Made by a program: the position numbers and the translations under genes
The notes under the pieces: generated by a model
Database searches by the model: none
What the model was told of the DNA's origin: nothing
Seen by the model: the letters and a program-made list of their open reading frames with translations, nothing else
NCBI GenBank assembly: GCA_031259185.1
Contig: JAIRLV010000224.1
Location: 1-5,010, forward strand
DNA length: 5,010 bases
Origin: Elusimicrobiota bacterium
Lineage (GTDB): Bacteria; RUG730
Direction of reading: 5' to 3'
Shown here: piece after piece, positions 1 to 4,926 of the stretch
How positions within the stretch are numbered: the first letter of the stretch is position 1
How the letters are laid out: each line of letters starts with the position of its first letter

Positions 1-138
1 TTAGAACAAATAAGAGGTAAAAAATATTATGAGAGATATAAAGGAGCGAATAAAGAAATAATCATACTAGGATTAGGATTTAGTGGGGCGAACGAAGAGA
101 ATAGGGTAGAAGTAGGAGCAAAGTTTGAGAGGTTATAA
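1..138 (+). CDS. C-terminal fragment of an AAA-ATPase-like / PD-(D/E)XK nuclease family protein (5' end outside window)
   Basis: Frame 1 is open from the first base to a TAA at 136-138 and gives 45 residues. They begin LEQIRGKKYYERYKG, continue KEIIILGLGFSG, and end in a charged tail. The pattern (A)LEQI-x-x-KKYYE-x-Y, followed by a hydrophobic strand IIILGLGFS, is what I know from the extreme C-terminus of PD-(D/E)XK nuclease domains (PDDEXK_9, formerly DUF1703). These are usually fused behind an AAA-ATPase-like domain in proteins of about 500-600 aa. The catalytic D/E-x-K residues and the ATPase part would lie upstream and cannot be checked here. The family is common and often multicopy in AT-rich gut bacteria, and its cellular role is poorly defined. 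It is separated from ugd by 127 bp and probably belongs to a different transcription unit. The family call rests on a short stretch remembered from the family, not on an alignment. Confidence 0.7.
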   Translation, partial: LEQIRGKKYYERYKGANKEIIILGLGFSGANEENRVEVGAKFERL

Positions 139-150
139 AATAAGCAAATT

Positions 151-180
151 TTAGCATAAAAATATATTTTTATCTTTAAT
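151..180 (+). promoter_or_regulatory. Possible sigma70-type promoter upstream of ugd
   Basis: TTAGCA at 151-156 (4 of 6 matches to TTGACA) lies 18 bp before TTTAAT at 175-180 (5 of 6 matches to TATAAT). Transcription would start near 187 and leave a leader of about 80 nt before the ugd start codon. In DNA this AT-rich, -10-like hexamers are frequent by chance, so this is only the best-spaced pair in the leader. The 18-bp perfect palindrome at 156-173 falls in the spacer. Confidence 0.25.
156..173. repeat. 18-bp perfect AT-only palindrome
   Basis: ATAAAAATATATTTTTAT reads the same on both strands. It starts 18 bp after the stop codon of the upstream nuclease-family gene and lies in the leader of ugd. 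It could be a weak bidirectional terminator stem or a regulator site in the spacer of the candidate promoter at 151-180. It could also be a chance product of the base composition, because it contains no G or C. Confidence 0.4.
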
Positions 181-252
181 TAAATTTAAATATTATAAAA
201 ATAATAAAAATGAAAACATACAAGTAAAAAGGTCATAAAAATATTTTAGTAT

Positions 253-256
253 GGAG
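253..256 (+). promoter_or_regulatory. Ribosome binding site that decides the ugd start
   Basis: GGAG at 253-256 lies 9 nt before the ATG at 266. The in-frame ATG at 251 has no purine-rich site upstream (it is preceded by AATATTTTAGT) and would add five residues, MEIIT, ahead of the Rossmann strand MKVAIIGTGYVG. The 266 start is therefore preferred. Confidence 0.7.
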
Positions 257-265
257 ATTATAACG

Positions 266-1576
266 ATGAAAGTGGCAATTATAGGGACTGGATATGTTGG
301 TTTGCCAACAGGAGTTGGATTAGCAGAATTGGGACATGATGTTGTTTGTATAGACAGAGATAAAACAAAAATAGATGACTTAAAGAATGGAAAAGTAACA
401 TTATTTGAAGATGGATTAGAAAATTTATTAAAAAAAAATTTGAAAGAAAAAAAAATAAAATTTACAACTTCTATGCCAAAAGGGCTGTATAATGCCGAAA
501 TTATCATAATTGCAGTAGGGACGCCACCTCATCCAGTTACAAAAGAAGCTGATATGAAATATATTCATGCAGCGGCAACAGAAATAATACCTTTTTTAGA
601 TAAATATACACTTATTGCTACAAAATCAACAGTTCCTGTTGGTACAGGCGATGATATAGAATCATTAATAAAAAATAGAAATCCAAAAGCTTTTTTTGAT
701 GTGATTTCTTTACCAGAATTTTTGAGAGAAGGATTTGCAGTTCAAGATTTTTTTAATCCGGATAGAATAATAGTCGGGACTAATTCTAATAGACCTATTA
801 ATGTAATAGAAAAATTATATGCGCCATTGAAATATAAAACAAACTTTGTTTTTGTATCTCGTAGATCTGCGGAAACTATAAAATATGCAGCGAATGCTTT
901 TTTGGCAATAAAGATTCATTATATAAATGAAATAGCTGATTTCTGTGAAAAGGCTAATGCTAATATTTATGAAGTTGCAAAAGGTATAGGATCAGATAAA
1001 AGAATTGGAGATAAATTTTTAAATCCAGGTCCAGGATATGGGGGTTCTTGCTTTCCAAAAGATACAATGGCTATGGCTTTTATGGGAAAAATGAATGAAG
1101 TAGATCTATCTTTGATAGAAACTACAATAAAAAATAATCATGCAAGAAAAATCAAGATGGCTGAAAAGATTATAGATTTTTTGAAAGATATAAAAAAGCG
1201 TGAAGATGAAATAAAAATAGCTGTTTGGGGATTAACTTTTAAAGGAAATACTGACGACTGTAGAGAATCTCCATCTATGGAAATAATAGATATTTTGCTT
1301 AAACATCCTTATTCTATCTCTGCGTATGATCCTCAAGGAATGGAAAATGCAAAAAAAATATTAGTAGATAAAATAAAATTTGCAAAAGACGAATATGATG
1401 CCACAAAGAATGCAGATATTCTTGTTGTTTTAACCGATTGGGGAAATTTTGAAAAGATAGACCTAAAAAAAGTAAAAAAACTTATGAGTAATTATAAGAT
1501 ACTGGATTTAAGAAATATGATTAATAGAAATGAGGCTATTAATCTTGGATTTAGTTATGTAGGGATTGGTAGATAA
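266..1576 (+). CDS. ugd: UDP-glucose 6-dehydrogenase
   Basis: The 436-aa product is a cytosolic NAD-dependent enzyme that oxidises UDP-glucose in two steps to UDP-glucuronate, a precursor for capsular and other surface polysaccharides. It has the three-part UDP-glucose/GDP-mannose dehydrogenase layout. An N-terminal Rossmann fold carries GTGYVG at residues 8-13 and STVPVGTG at 121-128. The central domain carries KYAANAF (Lys206, Asn210) and NPGPGYGGSCFPKD, with catalytic Cys262 and Asp266. The C-terminal UDP-binding domain carries GLTFKGNTDDCRESPS at about 322-337. Glu151 in SLPEFLREG fits the conserved glutamate. The spacing Lys-Asn-Cys-Asp matches the Streptococcus pyogenes enzyme (K204, N208, C260, D264) with a constant offset of two. 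GYGGSCFPKD favours UDP-glucose over GDP-mannose as substrate. The start is ATG 266, backed by GGAG at 253-256; an ATG at 251 would add five residues. The length is normal and the frame intact. The HEPN gene follows 21 bp later, which suggests co-transcription. Confidence 0.95.
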   Translation: MKVAIIGTGYVGLPTGVGLAELGHDVVCIDRDKTKIDDLKNGKVTLFEDGLENLLKKNLKEKKIKFTTSMPKGLYNAEIIIIAVGTPPHPVTKEADMKYIHAAATEIIPFLDKYTLIATKSTVPVGTGDDIESLIKNRNPKAFFDVISLPEFLREGFAVQDFFNPDRIIVGTNSNRPINVIEKLYAPLKYKTNFVFVSRRSAETIKYAANAFLAIKIHYINEIADFCEKANANIYEVAKGIGSDKRIGDKFLNPGPGYGGSCFPKDTMAMAFMGKMNEVDLSLIETTIKNNHARKIKMAEKIIDFLKDIKKREDEIKIAVWGLTFKGNTDDCRESPSMEIIDILLKHPYSISAYDPQGMENAKKILVDKIKFAKDEYDATKNADILVVLTDWGNFEKIDLKKVKKLMSNYKILDLRNMINRNEAINLGFSYVGIGR

Positions 1577-1597
1577 AGGATTAAAAAGGAAGAGTCT

Positions 1598-1891
1598 ATG
1601 AAAAAAGAAGAACTCATAAAATATTGGATAGAAACAGCTGAAGAAGATTATAAAACAGTAAAAAGTATGGTAGAAACAAAAAATAATAATTGGGCATTAT
1701 TTATAGCACATTTAGTAATAGAAAAATTATTAAAAGCATATTATGTAAAAATTCATAATACAAATCCTCCTAAAATTCATGATTTATATAGATTATGTAA
1801 ATTATCAAATATAGACTTGAACGATGAAAAAGAGAAAAATTTAATTCTATTTACAACCTTTCAAATAGAAGCAAGATATCAAGACTTATAA
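1598..1891 (+). CDS. HEPN-domain protein, truncated by a frameshift (probably broken toxin/partner of the downstream nucleotidyltransferase)
   Basis: The frame gives 97 residues before TAA at 1889-1891. It resembles the HEPN family (PF05168 type): an N-terminal helix with YWIETAEEDYKTVKSM, then NWALFIAHLVIEKLLKAYYV (residues 31-50), PPKIHDLYRLCKL (57-69), and EARYQD at 91-96, the usual start of the last helices. Family members are about 120-135 aa, so the C-terminal third is missing. Reading on from Asp96 one base later gives YKKDFYEQCK and 26 more residues, ending at TAA 1995-1997. The restored protein would have 132 aa, so an extra T at 1886 or 1887 is the likely cause. A canonical RX4-6H ribonuclease motif is not visible, even in the restored product; many members of this sub-family lack it. 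AAGGA at 1586-1590, 7 nt before the ATG, is a good ribosome site. The gene lies 21 bp after ugd, and its tail overlaps the MNT gene. In known HEPN/MNT pairs the HEPN protein is the toxin. Here its activity is doubtful unless the frameshift is bypassed or is a sequencing error. Confidence 0.8.
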   Translation: MKKEELIKYWIETAEEDYKTVKSMVETKNNNWALFIAHLVIEKLLKAYYVKIHNTNPPKIHDLYRLCKLSNIDLNDEKEKNLILFTTFQIEARYQDL

Positions 1892-1997
1892 AAAAGACTT
1901 TTATGAGCAATGTAAAAATGAGGAATTTGTGAAAACTTCGCTATTAAAATTTGAGGAAATTGTAAAATGGATAAACGAAGAATTGATAAAGAAATAA
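1887..1997 (+). pseudogene. Displaced C-terminal 36 codons of the HEPN gene
   Basis: This frame is shifted by one base relative to the 1598-1891 frame. It encodes 36 residues beginning YKKDFYEQCK and ending VKWINEELIKK, then TAA. They are amphipathic, Lys/Glu-rich and fit the final two helices of a HEPN domain. The join ARYQD-YKKDFYEQ reproduces the family pattern (ARYPDY-like, followed by a Tyr/Phe-rich helix). There are no internal stops and no further lesions, so the insertion is recent, tolerated by frameshifting, or an assembly error. The last 31 nt overlap the MNT reading frame, as would be usual for a translationally coupled pair. Confidence 0.75.
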
Positions 1998-2293
1998 AAA
2001 ATGTAGCAATAAAATATGCAAAAGAGTTAAAAAGATATATAAAATTGGATGGCTTGTACGTATTTGGATCGTATATCAAAGGAACTCAACATGAATATAG
2101 TGATATAGATATTTTGATAGTAGCATCAAAATTCCCTGTAAATAGTATGATAGAAGCAATGGCCTGGGCCATGTTTATAGGACATAAAGTTGATATAAGA
2201 ATAGAGCCACATCCTATATTAACAAAAGATTTTTTGGAAGAAAATAGTATTTTATTAGATATGATAAAAGATGAAATGATAAAAATAGCATAA
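1967..2293 (+). CDS. MNT-type minimal nucleotidyltransferase (antitoxin-like partner of HEPN)
   Basis: The 108-aa product is a small Pol-beta-superfamily nucleotidyltransferase. The signature GSYIKGTQHEYSDIDIL at residues 34-50 is an exact GS-X10-D-x-D motif (Gly34-Ser35, Asp46, Asp48). A third metal-binding acid is likely Asp76 in GHKVDIRIEPHP. The length and the helix before the motif (residues 3-26) are typical of MNT-domain proteins. Characterised homologues such as MntA act as antitoxins and neutralise the HEPN partner by AMP transfer to a tyrosine. That role is inferred here from family and neighbourhood. The ATG at 1967 has a GAGG at 1953-1956, 10 nt upstream. It lies 75 nt past the premature HEPN stop but inside the restored HEPN frame, with a 31-nt overlap. 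Unlike its partner, this gene looks intact. glf starts 28 bp after its stop, so it appears to be co-transcribed with the sugar genes. The nucleotide donor cannot be told from sequence. Confidence 0.88.
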   Translation: MDKRRIDKEIKNVAIKYAKELKRYIKLDGLYVFGSYIKGTQHEYSDIDILIVASKFPVNSMIEAMAWAMFIGHKVDIRIEPHPILTKDFLEENSILLDMIKDEMIKIA

Positions 2294-2321
2294 ATTCAAT
2301 TGCAATAAACGTGGAGATAAA

Positions 2322-3437
2322 ATGAAAAAAATAAAAAATTTGATAGTTGGAGCAGGGCTTTCAGGGGCTATTTTAGCAGAAAGAATTGCAGATGAAAAAA
2401 AAGAAAACATTCTGGTCATTGATAAAAGAAACCATATTGGTGGGAATTGTTTTGATTATCTAGATAAAAATGGTATTTTGATTCACAAATATGGTCCCCA
2501 TGTGTTTCATACAAATTTTGAAGAAGTTTGGAATTATCTGAGTAAATTTACAAAATGGAACTATTTTTTTCTAAAACCTAGAGCGCTTATAGATGGAATA
2601 AAAGCAACTTTACCATTTAATTTGAATACTTTATATCAAGTTTTTCCTAAAAGTATGGCAGAAAATTTTGAAAAAAAACTAATAGAAAAATTCGGCTATA
2701 ATGTTAAAATTCCTATTTTAGAATTAAAAAGAAAAGATGATGATTTAAAGTTTTTAGCAAACTATATTTATGAAAATGTATTTTTAAATTATACAAAAAA
2801 GCAATGGGGATTAAAGCCAGAAGAAATAGATGAAAATGTTACTGCCAGAGTTCCAATTTATATAAGTCGTGACGACAGATATTTTCAAGATAAATATCAA
2901 GGAATTCCTTTAAACGGCTATACAAAAATGGTAGAGAATATATTGAATAATTCATTAATAGAGATTAGTTTGAATACGGATTTTAGAGATGTTAAAAATG
3001 AGATTGATTATGAAAAACTTTTTTTCACTGGTGCAATAGACGAATTTTTTGATTATGAATTTGGAGAATTACCATATAGAAGTTTAAATTTTGATATACA
3101 AGAAAAAGAAGTAGAATATTATCAAGAAACAGCTGTTATAAATTATCCTAATAATTATGATTTTACTAGAATTTGCGAACATAAATATTTTTTAAATCAA
3201 AAATCAAATAAAACAGTTATTTCTATAGAATATTCAGAAAAATTTGTTCTTGGAGAAAATGAAAGATATTACCCAATAGAAAACCCCAAAAATAAAAATT
3301 TATATGAAAAATATTTAAAATATTCAAAATCATTAAAGAATGTTTATTTTTTAGGTAGACTTGGAGATTACAAATATTATAATATGGATTTGACAGTTGA
3401 TAGAGCATTGAATTTTTTTGAAAATCAGATTAAATAA
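2322..3437 (+). CDS. glf: UDP-galactopyranose mutase
   Basis: The 371-aa flavoenzyme converts UDP-galactopyranose to UDP-galactofuranose, the activated sugar for galactofuranose-containing surface glycans. It acts in the cytosol with reduced FAD. An N-terminal dinucleotide fold carries LIVGAGLSGAILAE (residues 7-20), followed by DKRNHIGGNCFD (34-45) and YGPHVFHTN (57-65, His63 near the flavin). The middle region has NYTKKQWGL (156-164), the RDDRYFQDKYQGIPLNGYTKM stretch (183-203) and YPNNYDFTRICEHKYF (275-290). Arg283 there fits the conserved arginine that contacts the substrate diphosphate. A second FAD segment, FLGRLGDYKYYNMDL, lies at 343-357. The length is close to the E. coli protein (367 aa), and no motif is missing. 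The ATG at 2322 is preceded by GTGGAG (2311-2316), 5 nt upstream. It is the last gene of the tightly spaced block. Its substrate would be supplied by the GalE encoded downstream. The call is firm because these motif blocks are specific to this family. Confidence 0.96.
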   Translation: MKKIKNLIVGAGLSGAILAERIADEKKENILVIDKRNHIGGNCFDYLDKNGILIHKYGPHVFHTNFEEVWNYLSKFTKWNYFFLKPRALIDGIKATLPFNLNTLYQVFPKSMAENFEKKLIEKFGYNVKIPILELKRKDDDLKFLANYIYENVFLNYTKKQWGLKPEEIDENVTARVPIYISRDDRYFQDKYQGIPLNGYTKMVENILNNSLIEISLNTDFRDVKNEIDYEKLFFTGAIDEFFDYEFGELPYRSLNFDIQEKEVEYYQETAVINYPNNYDFTRICEHKYFLNQKSNKTVISIEYSEKFVLGENERYYPIENPKNKNLYEKYLKYSKSLKNVYFLGRLGDYKYYNMDLTVDRALNFFENQIK

Positions 3438-3503
3438 ACAATCAAAAAATTAGATTATTTAGTCTCTAGAAAATAATTACTAATAATCAAAATTTAAATA
3501 TTT

Positions 3504-3527
3504 ATTTTATAAGTATCATTATAAAAT
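3504..3527. repeat. 9-bp inverted repeat with 6-nt spacer in the glf-galE gap
   Basis: Arms ATTTTATAA (3504-3512) and TTATAAAAT (3519-3527) are perfect reverse complements around GTATCA. The spacing is compatible with a dimeric regulator site, or with a weak hairpin. All arm bases are A or T, so chance cannot be excluded. Confidence 0.4.
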
Positions 3528-3619
3528 CGGCATTATGAAATTATGTCAAAAAAATAATAAAGATATTTGGAGTTGAGATATATAAGAGTAAAAAAAATAA
3601 TAAAAAATTAAAGATATAT

Positions 3620-3649
3620 TTGTTTGGCATACAGATTTTTAGTTATAAG
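3620..3649 (+). promoter_or_regulatory. Possible sigma70-type promoter for galE
   Basis: TTGTTT (3620-3625) and TATAAG (3644-3649) are separated by 18 bp. Transcription would begin near 3656, about 25 nt before the galE ATG, leaving room for the ribosome site at 3668-3673. A TTGGCA at 3624-3629 is a better -35 match but would leave only 14 bp. This is the most plausible promoter in the gap but remains a hexamer match in AT-rich DNA. Confidence 0.35.
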
Positions 3650-3667
3650 TTTAAATTTAATTAAAAT

Positions 3668-3673
3668 AAGAGG
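3668..3673 (+). promoter_or_regulatory. Ribosome binding site that decides the galE start
   Basis: AAGAGG at 3668-3673 lies 7 nt before the ATG at 3681, which opens the Rossmann strand MILVFGGAGYIGSH. A longer reading from TTG at 3624 would add 19 hydrophobic residues ahead of the family's normal N-terminus and has no ribosome site, so it is not used here. Confidence 0.75.
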
Positions 3674-3680
3674 TGTATAT

Positions 3681-4646
3681 ATGATTTTGGTATTTGGTGG
3701 AGCAGGTTATATTGGGTCTCACAGCGTTAAACATTTATTGGAGAATGGATATGATTGCGTTGTGGCAGATAATTTAGTTTATGGGCACAAAGATGCAGTT
3801 TTGGTAAAAAATTTTGAAAAAGTTGATTTAAAAGATAAAGATGGATTAGATAAATTATTCAAAAAATATAAAATAGATACAGTTATACATTTTGCTGCAT
3901 ATGCATATGTTGGAGAAAGTGTTGTAAATCCACAAAAATATTATCAAAATAATGTTATTGGGACTTTAAATTTACTAGATACGATGATAGCTAACAATGT
4001 GAAAAAGATAGTTTTTTCATCAACATGTGCAGTATATGGGAATCCAGAATATACTCCAATTGATGAAAAACATCCTCAAAATCCAATAAGCCCATATGGA
4101 CAAAGTAAATTGATGATAGAAAAAATAATGGCAGACTATCAAAAAGCGTATAATTTAAAATACATTGCGCTAAGATATTTTAATGCCAGCGGAGCTTGCG
4201 ATAATGCTAAAATAGGCGAATCTCATAATCCTGAAACACATCTGATCCCATTAGTTTTAAAAGCTATAAAAGGAGATATTAAAAATATTACGGTCTTTGG
4301 AACAGATTATGATAATTTTGATGGAACTTGCATTAGAGATTATATACATGTTGAAGATTTGGCATTAGCGCATAGACTTGCATTGGAAAAATTGGATGAA
4401 TTTAATGGTTATATAAATTTAGGAACTGGAATCGGTACAAGTGTCAAAGAAATCATAAAAACAGCTGAAAAAGTTACAGGCAAGAAATGTCCTGTTATTT
4501 ATGGAGATAGAAGAGCAGGAGATCCGCCGAAATTGTTTGCAAATAATGATATGGCAAAAGATGTATTAGGGTGGGAAATAAAATTTAACAAAATTGAAGA
4601 TATATTGAAATCAGCTTGGGAATGGGAAAAAAATAAATTGTTTTAG
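3681..4646 (+). CDS. galE: UDP-glucose 4-epimerase
   Basis: The 321-aa extended short-chain dehydrogenase interconverts UDP-glucose and UDP-galactose using tightly bound NAD in the cytosol. GGAGYIGSH at residues 6-14 is the nucleotide-binding loop. FAAYAYVGESVVNP (71-84), FSSTCAVYGNP (112-122; Thr115 aligns with E. coli Ser124) and SPYGQSK (137-143; catalytic Tyr139 and Lys143) complete the active site. RYFNASGA (165-172) and DNFDGTCIRDYIHVEDLA (211-228) are typical of GalE and not of dTDP-glucose or UDP-glucuronate relatives. YGDRRAGDPPKLFAN (274-288) is the substrate-binding segment. The length is slightly below E. coli GalE (338 aa) but normal for the short bacterial forms. The start is ATG 3681, set by the ribosome site just upstream. 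It supplies UDP-galactose for Glf, encoded 243 bp upstream, linking it to the same surface-sugar pathway. No damage is seen. Confidence 0.95.
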   Translation: MILVFGGAGYIGSHSVKHLLENGYDCVVADNLVYGHKDAVLVKNFEKVDLKDKDGLDKLFKKYKIDTVIHFAAYAYVGESVVNPQKYYQNNVIGTLNLLDTMIANNVKKIVFSSTCAVYGNPEYTPIDEKHPQNPISPYGQSKLMIEKIMADYQKAYNLKYIALRYFNASGACDNAKIGESHNPETHLIPLVLKAIKGDIKNITVFGTDYDNFDGTCIRDYIHVEDLALAHRLALEKLDEFNGYINLGTGIGTSVKEIIKTAEKVTGKKCPVIYGDRRAGDPPKLFANNDMAKDVLGWEIKFNKIEDILKSAWEWEKNKLF

Positions 4647-4670
4647 TGTAAAAATTTAATATTGCCTATG

Positions 4671-4735
4671 AAAAGCATATATTTTTAATTTTTATTAGCT
4701 GATAAAGCTTTTAAAATTTCTTTTTATTTTTTTTT
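4671..4735 (+). terminator. Possible weak terminator after galE
   Basis: AAAAGC (4671-4676) can pair with GCTTTT (4707-4712), and a small AGCT/AGCT hairpin (4697-4700 with 4706-4709, loop GATAA) sits inside. A T-rich run follows at 4717-4735. The stem is short and AT-rich, so this is not a textbook intrinsic terminator, but it is the best candidate downstream of galE. Confidence 0.25.
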
Positions 4736-4819
4736 AAACGGTTCTCTTTAACGAAGTAATAAATTGATAAAATTATGTAAAATTCTATGAGCTGACGCCT
4801 AATAAAACTTTTTAACAAC

Positions 4820-4840
4820 TTTTTTAAGTCACTTAAAAAA
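4820..4840. repeat. 21-bp near-perfect palindrome
   Basis: Arms TTTTTTAAGT (4820-4829) and ACTTAAAAAA (4831-4840) are exact reverse complements around a single C at 4830. As RNA it would form a 9-bp stem with a 3-nt loop on either strand. No U-run follows directly on either side, so a strong intrinsic terminator is unlikely. An operator or a weak bidirectional terminator is possible. Confidence 0.6.
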
Positions 4841-4926
4841 CGTTTTTGGGGGTACCGCGATATTAAATTTCCATTCACATTTTTGAAAAACAGATTAAAA
4901 TGTTCTTTGGGATATACCATGTAAAT

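Larger units (their letters stand above)
3438..3680. other. Intergenic region between glf and galE (243 bp)
   Basis: No credible reading frame is present. The region is very AT-rich. It holds a weak hairpin just after glf (arms ATTATTT 3454-3460 and AAATAAT 3471-3477, no U-run after it), a 9-bp inverted repeat at 3504-3527, and a possible promoter close to galE. The size of the gap and these elements suggest that galE may have its own promoter and not depend only on read-through from glf. Confidence 0.6.
4647..4926. other. Non-coding region after galE (280 bp)
   Basis: I see no convincing gene here. The plus strand is interrupted by stops. A minus-strand frame at 4711-4920 (69 codons) lacks a ribosome site, shows no recognisable motif, and is Lys/Phe/Ile-rich in the way random AT-rich frames are. 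The region contains the possible terminator at 4671-4735, the 21-bp palindrome at 4820-4840 and a GC-rich patch at about 4846-4859 (GGGGGTACCGCG) that stands out from its surroundings. It may be decayed sequence or a regulatory or RNA element; I cannot assign it. Confidence 0.5.

Noticed and set aside
193-507. Minus-strand open frame of 104 codons
   Set aside because: It lies mostly opposite ugd, whose motifs are clear. The Phe/Ser/Ile-rich translation is what the complement of Lys/Glu-rich coding DNA gives.
1886-1900. Programmed ribosomal frameshifting as the explanation for the HEPN break
   Set aside because: The A-run that could serve as a slippery site lies after the in-frame stop at 1889-1891. 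UUA would pair poorly after a +1 slip to UAU. A plain one-base insertion or a sequencing error is simpler.
1879-2079. Minus-strand open frame of 66 codons over the HEPN/MNT junction
   Set aside because: It is antisense to the HEPN tail and the MNT start, both of which are supported by family motifs; it has no ribosome site or known domain.
3223-3408. Minus-strand open frame of 61 codons
   Set aside because: It is fully inside glf on the opposite strand and shows no domain or ribosome site.
3624-3680. N-terminal extension of GalE from a TTG start (19 residues, hydrophobic, signal-peptide-like)
   Set aside because: GalE is cytosolic and its family starts directly at the Rossmann strand. The ATG at 3681 has a well-placed AAGAGG. 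The TTG also overlaps the candidate promoter.
4711-4920. Minus-strand open frame of 69 codons starting MVYPKEHFNLFFKNVNG
   Set aside because: It has no ribosome site before the ATG at 4920-4918, no recognised motif, and a Lys/Phe/Ile-rich composition typical of chance frames in AT-rich DNA. A faint resemblance of its first part to PD-(D/E)XK family sequence was too weak to use.
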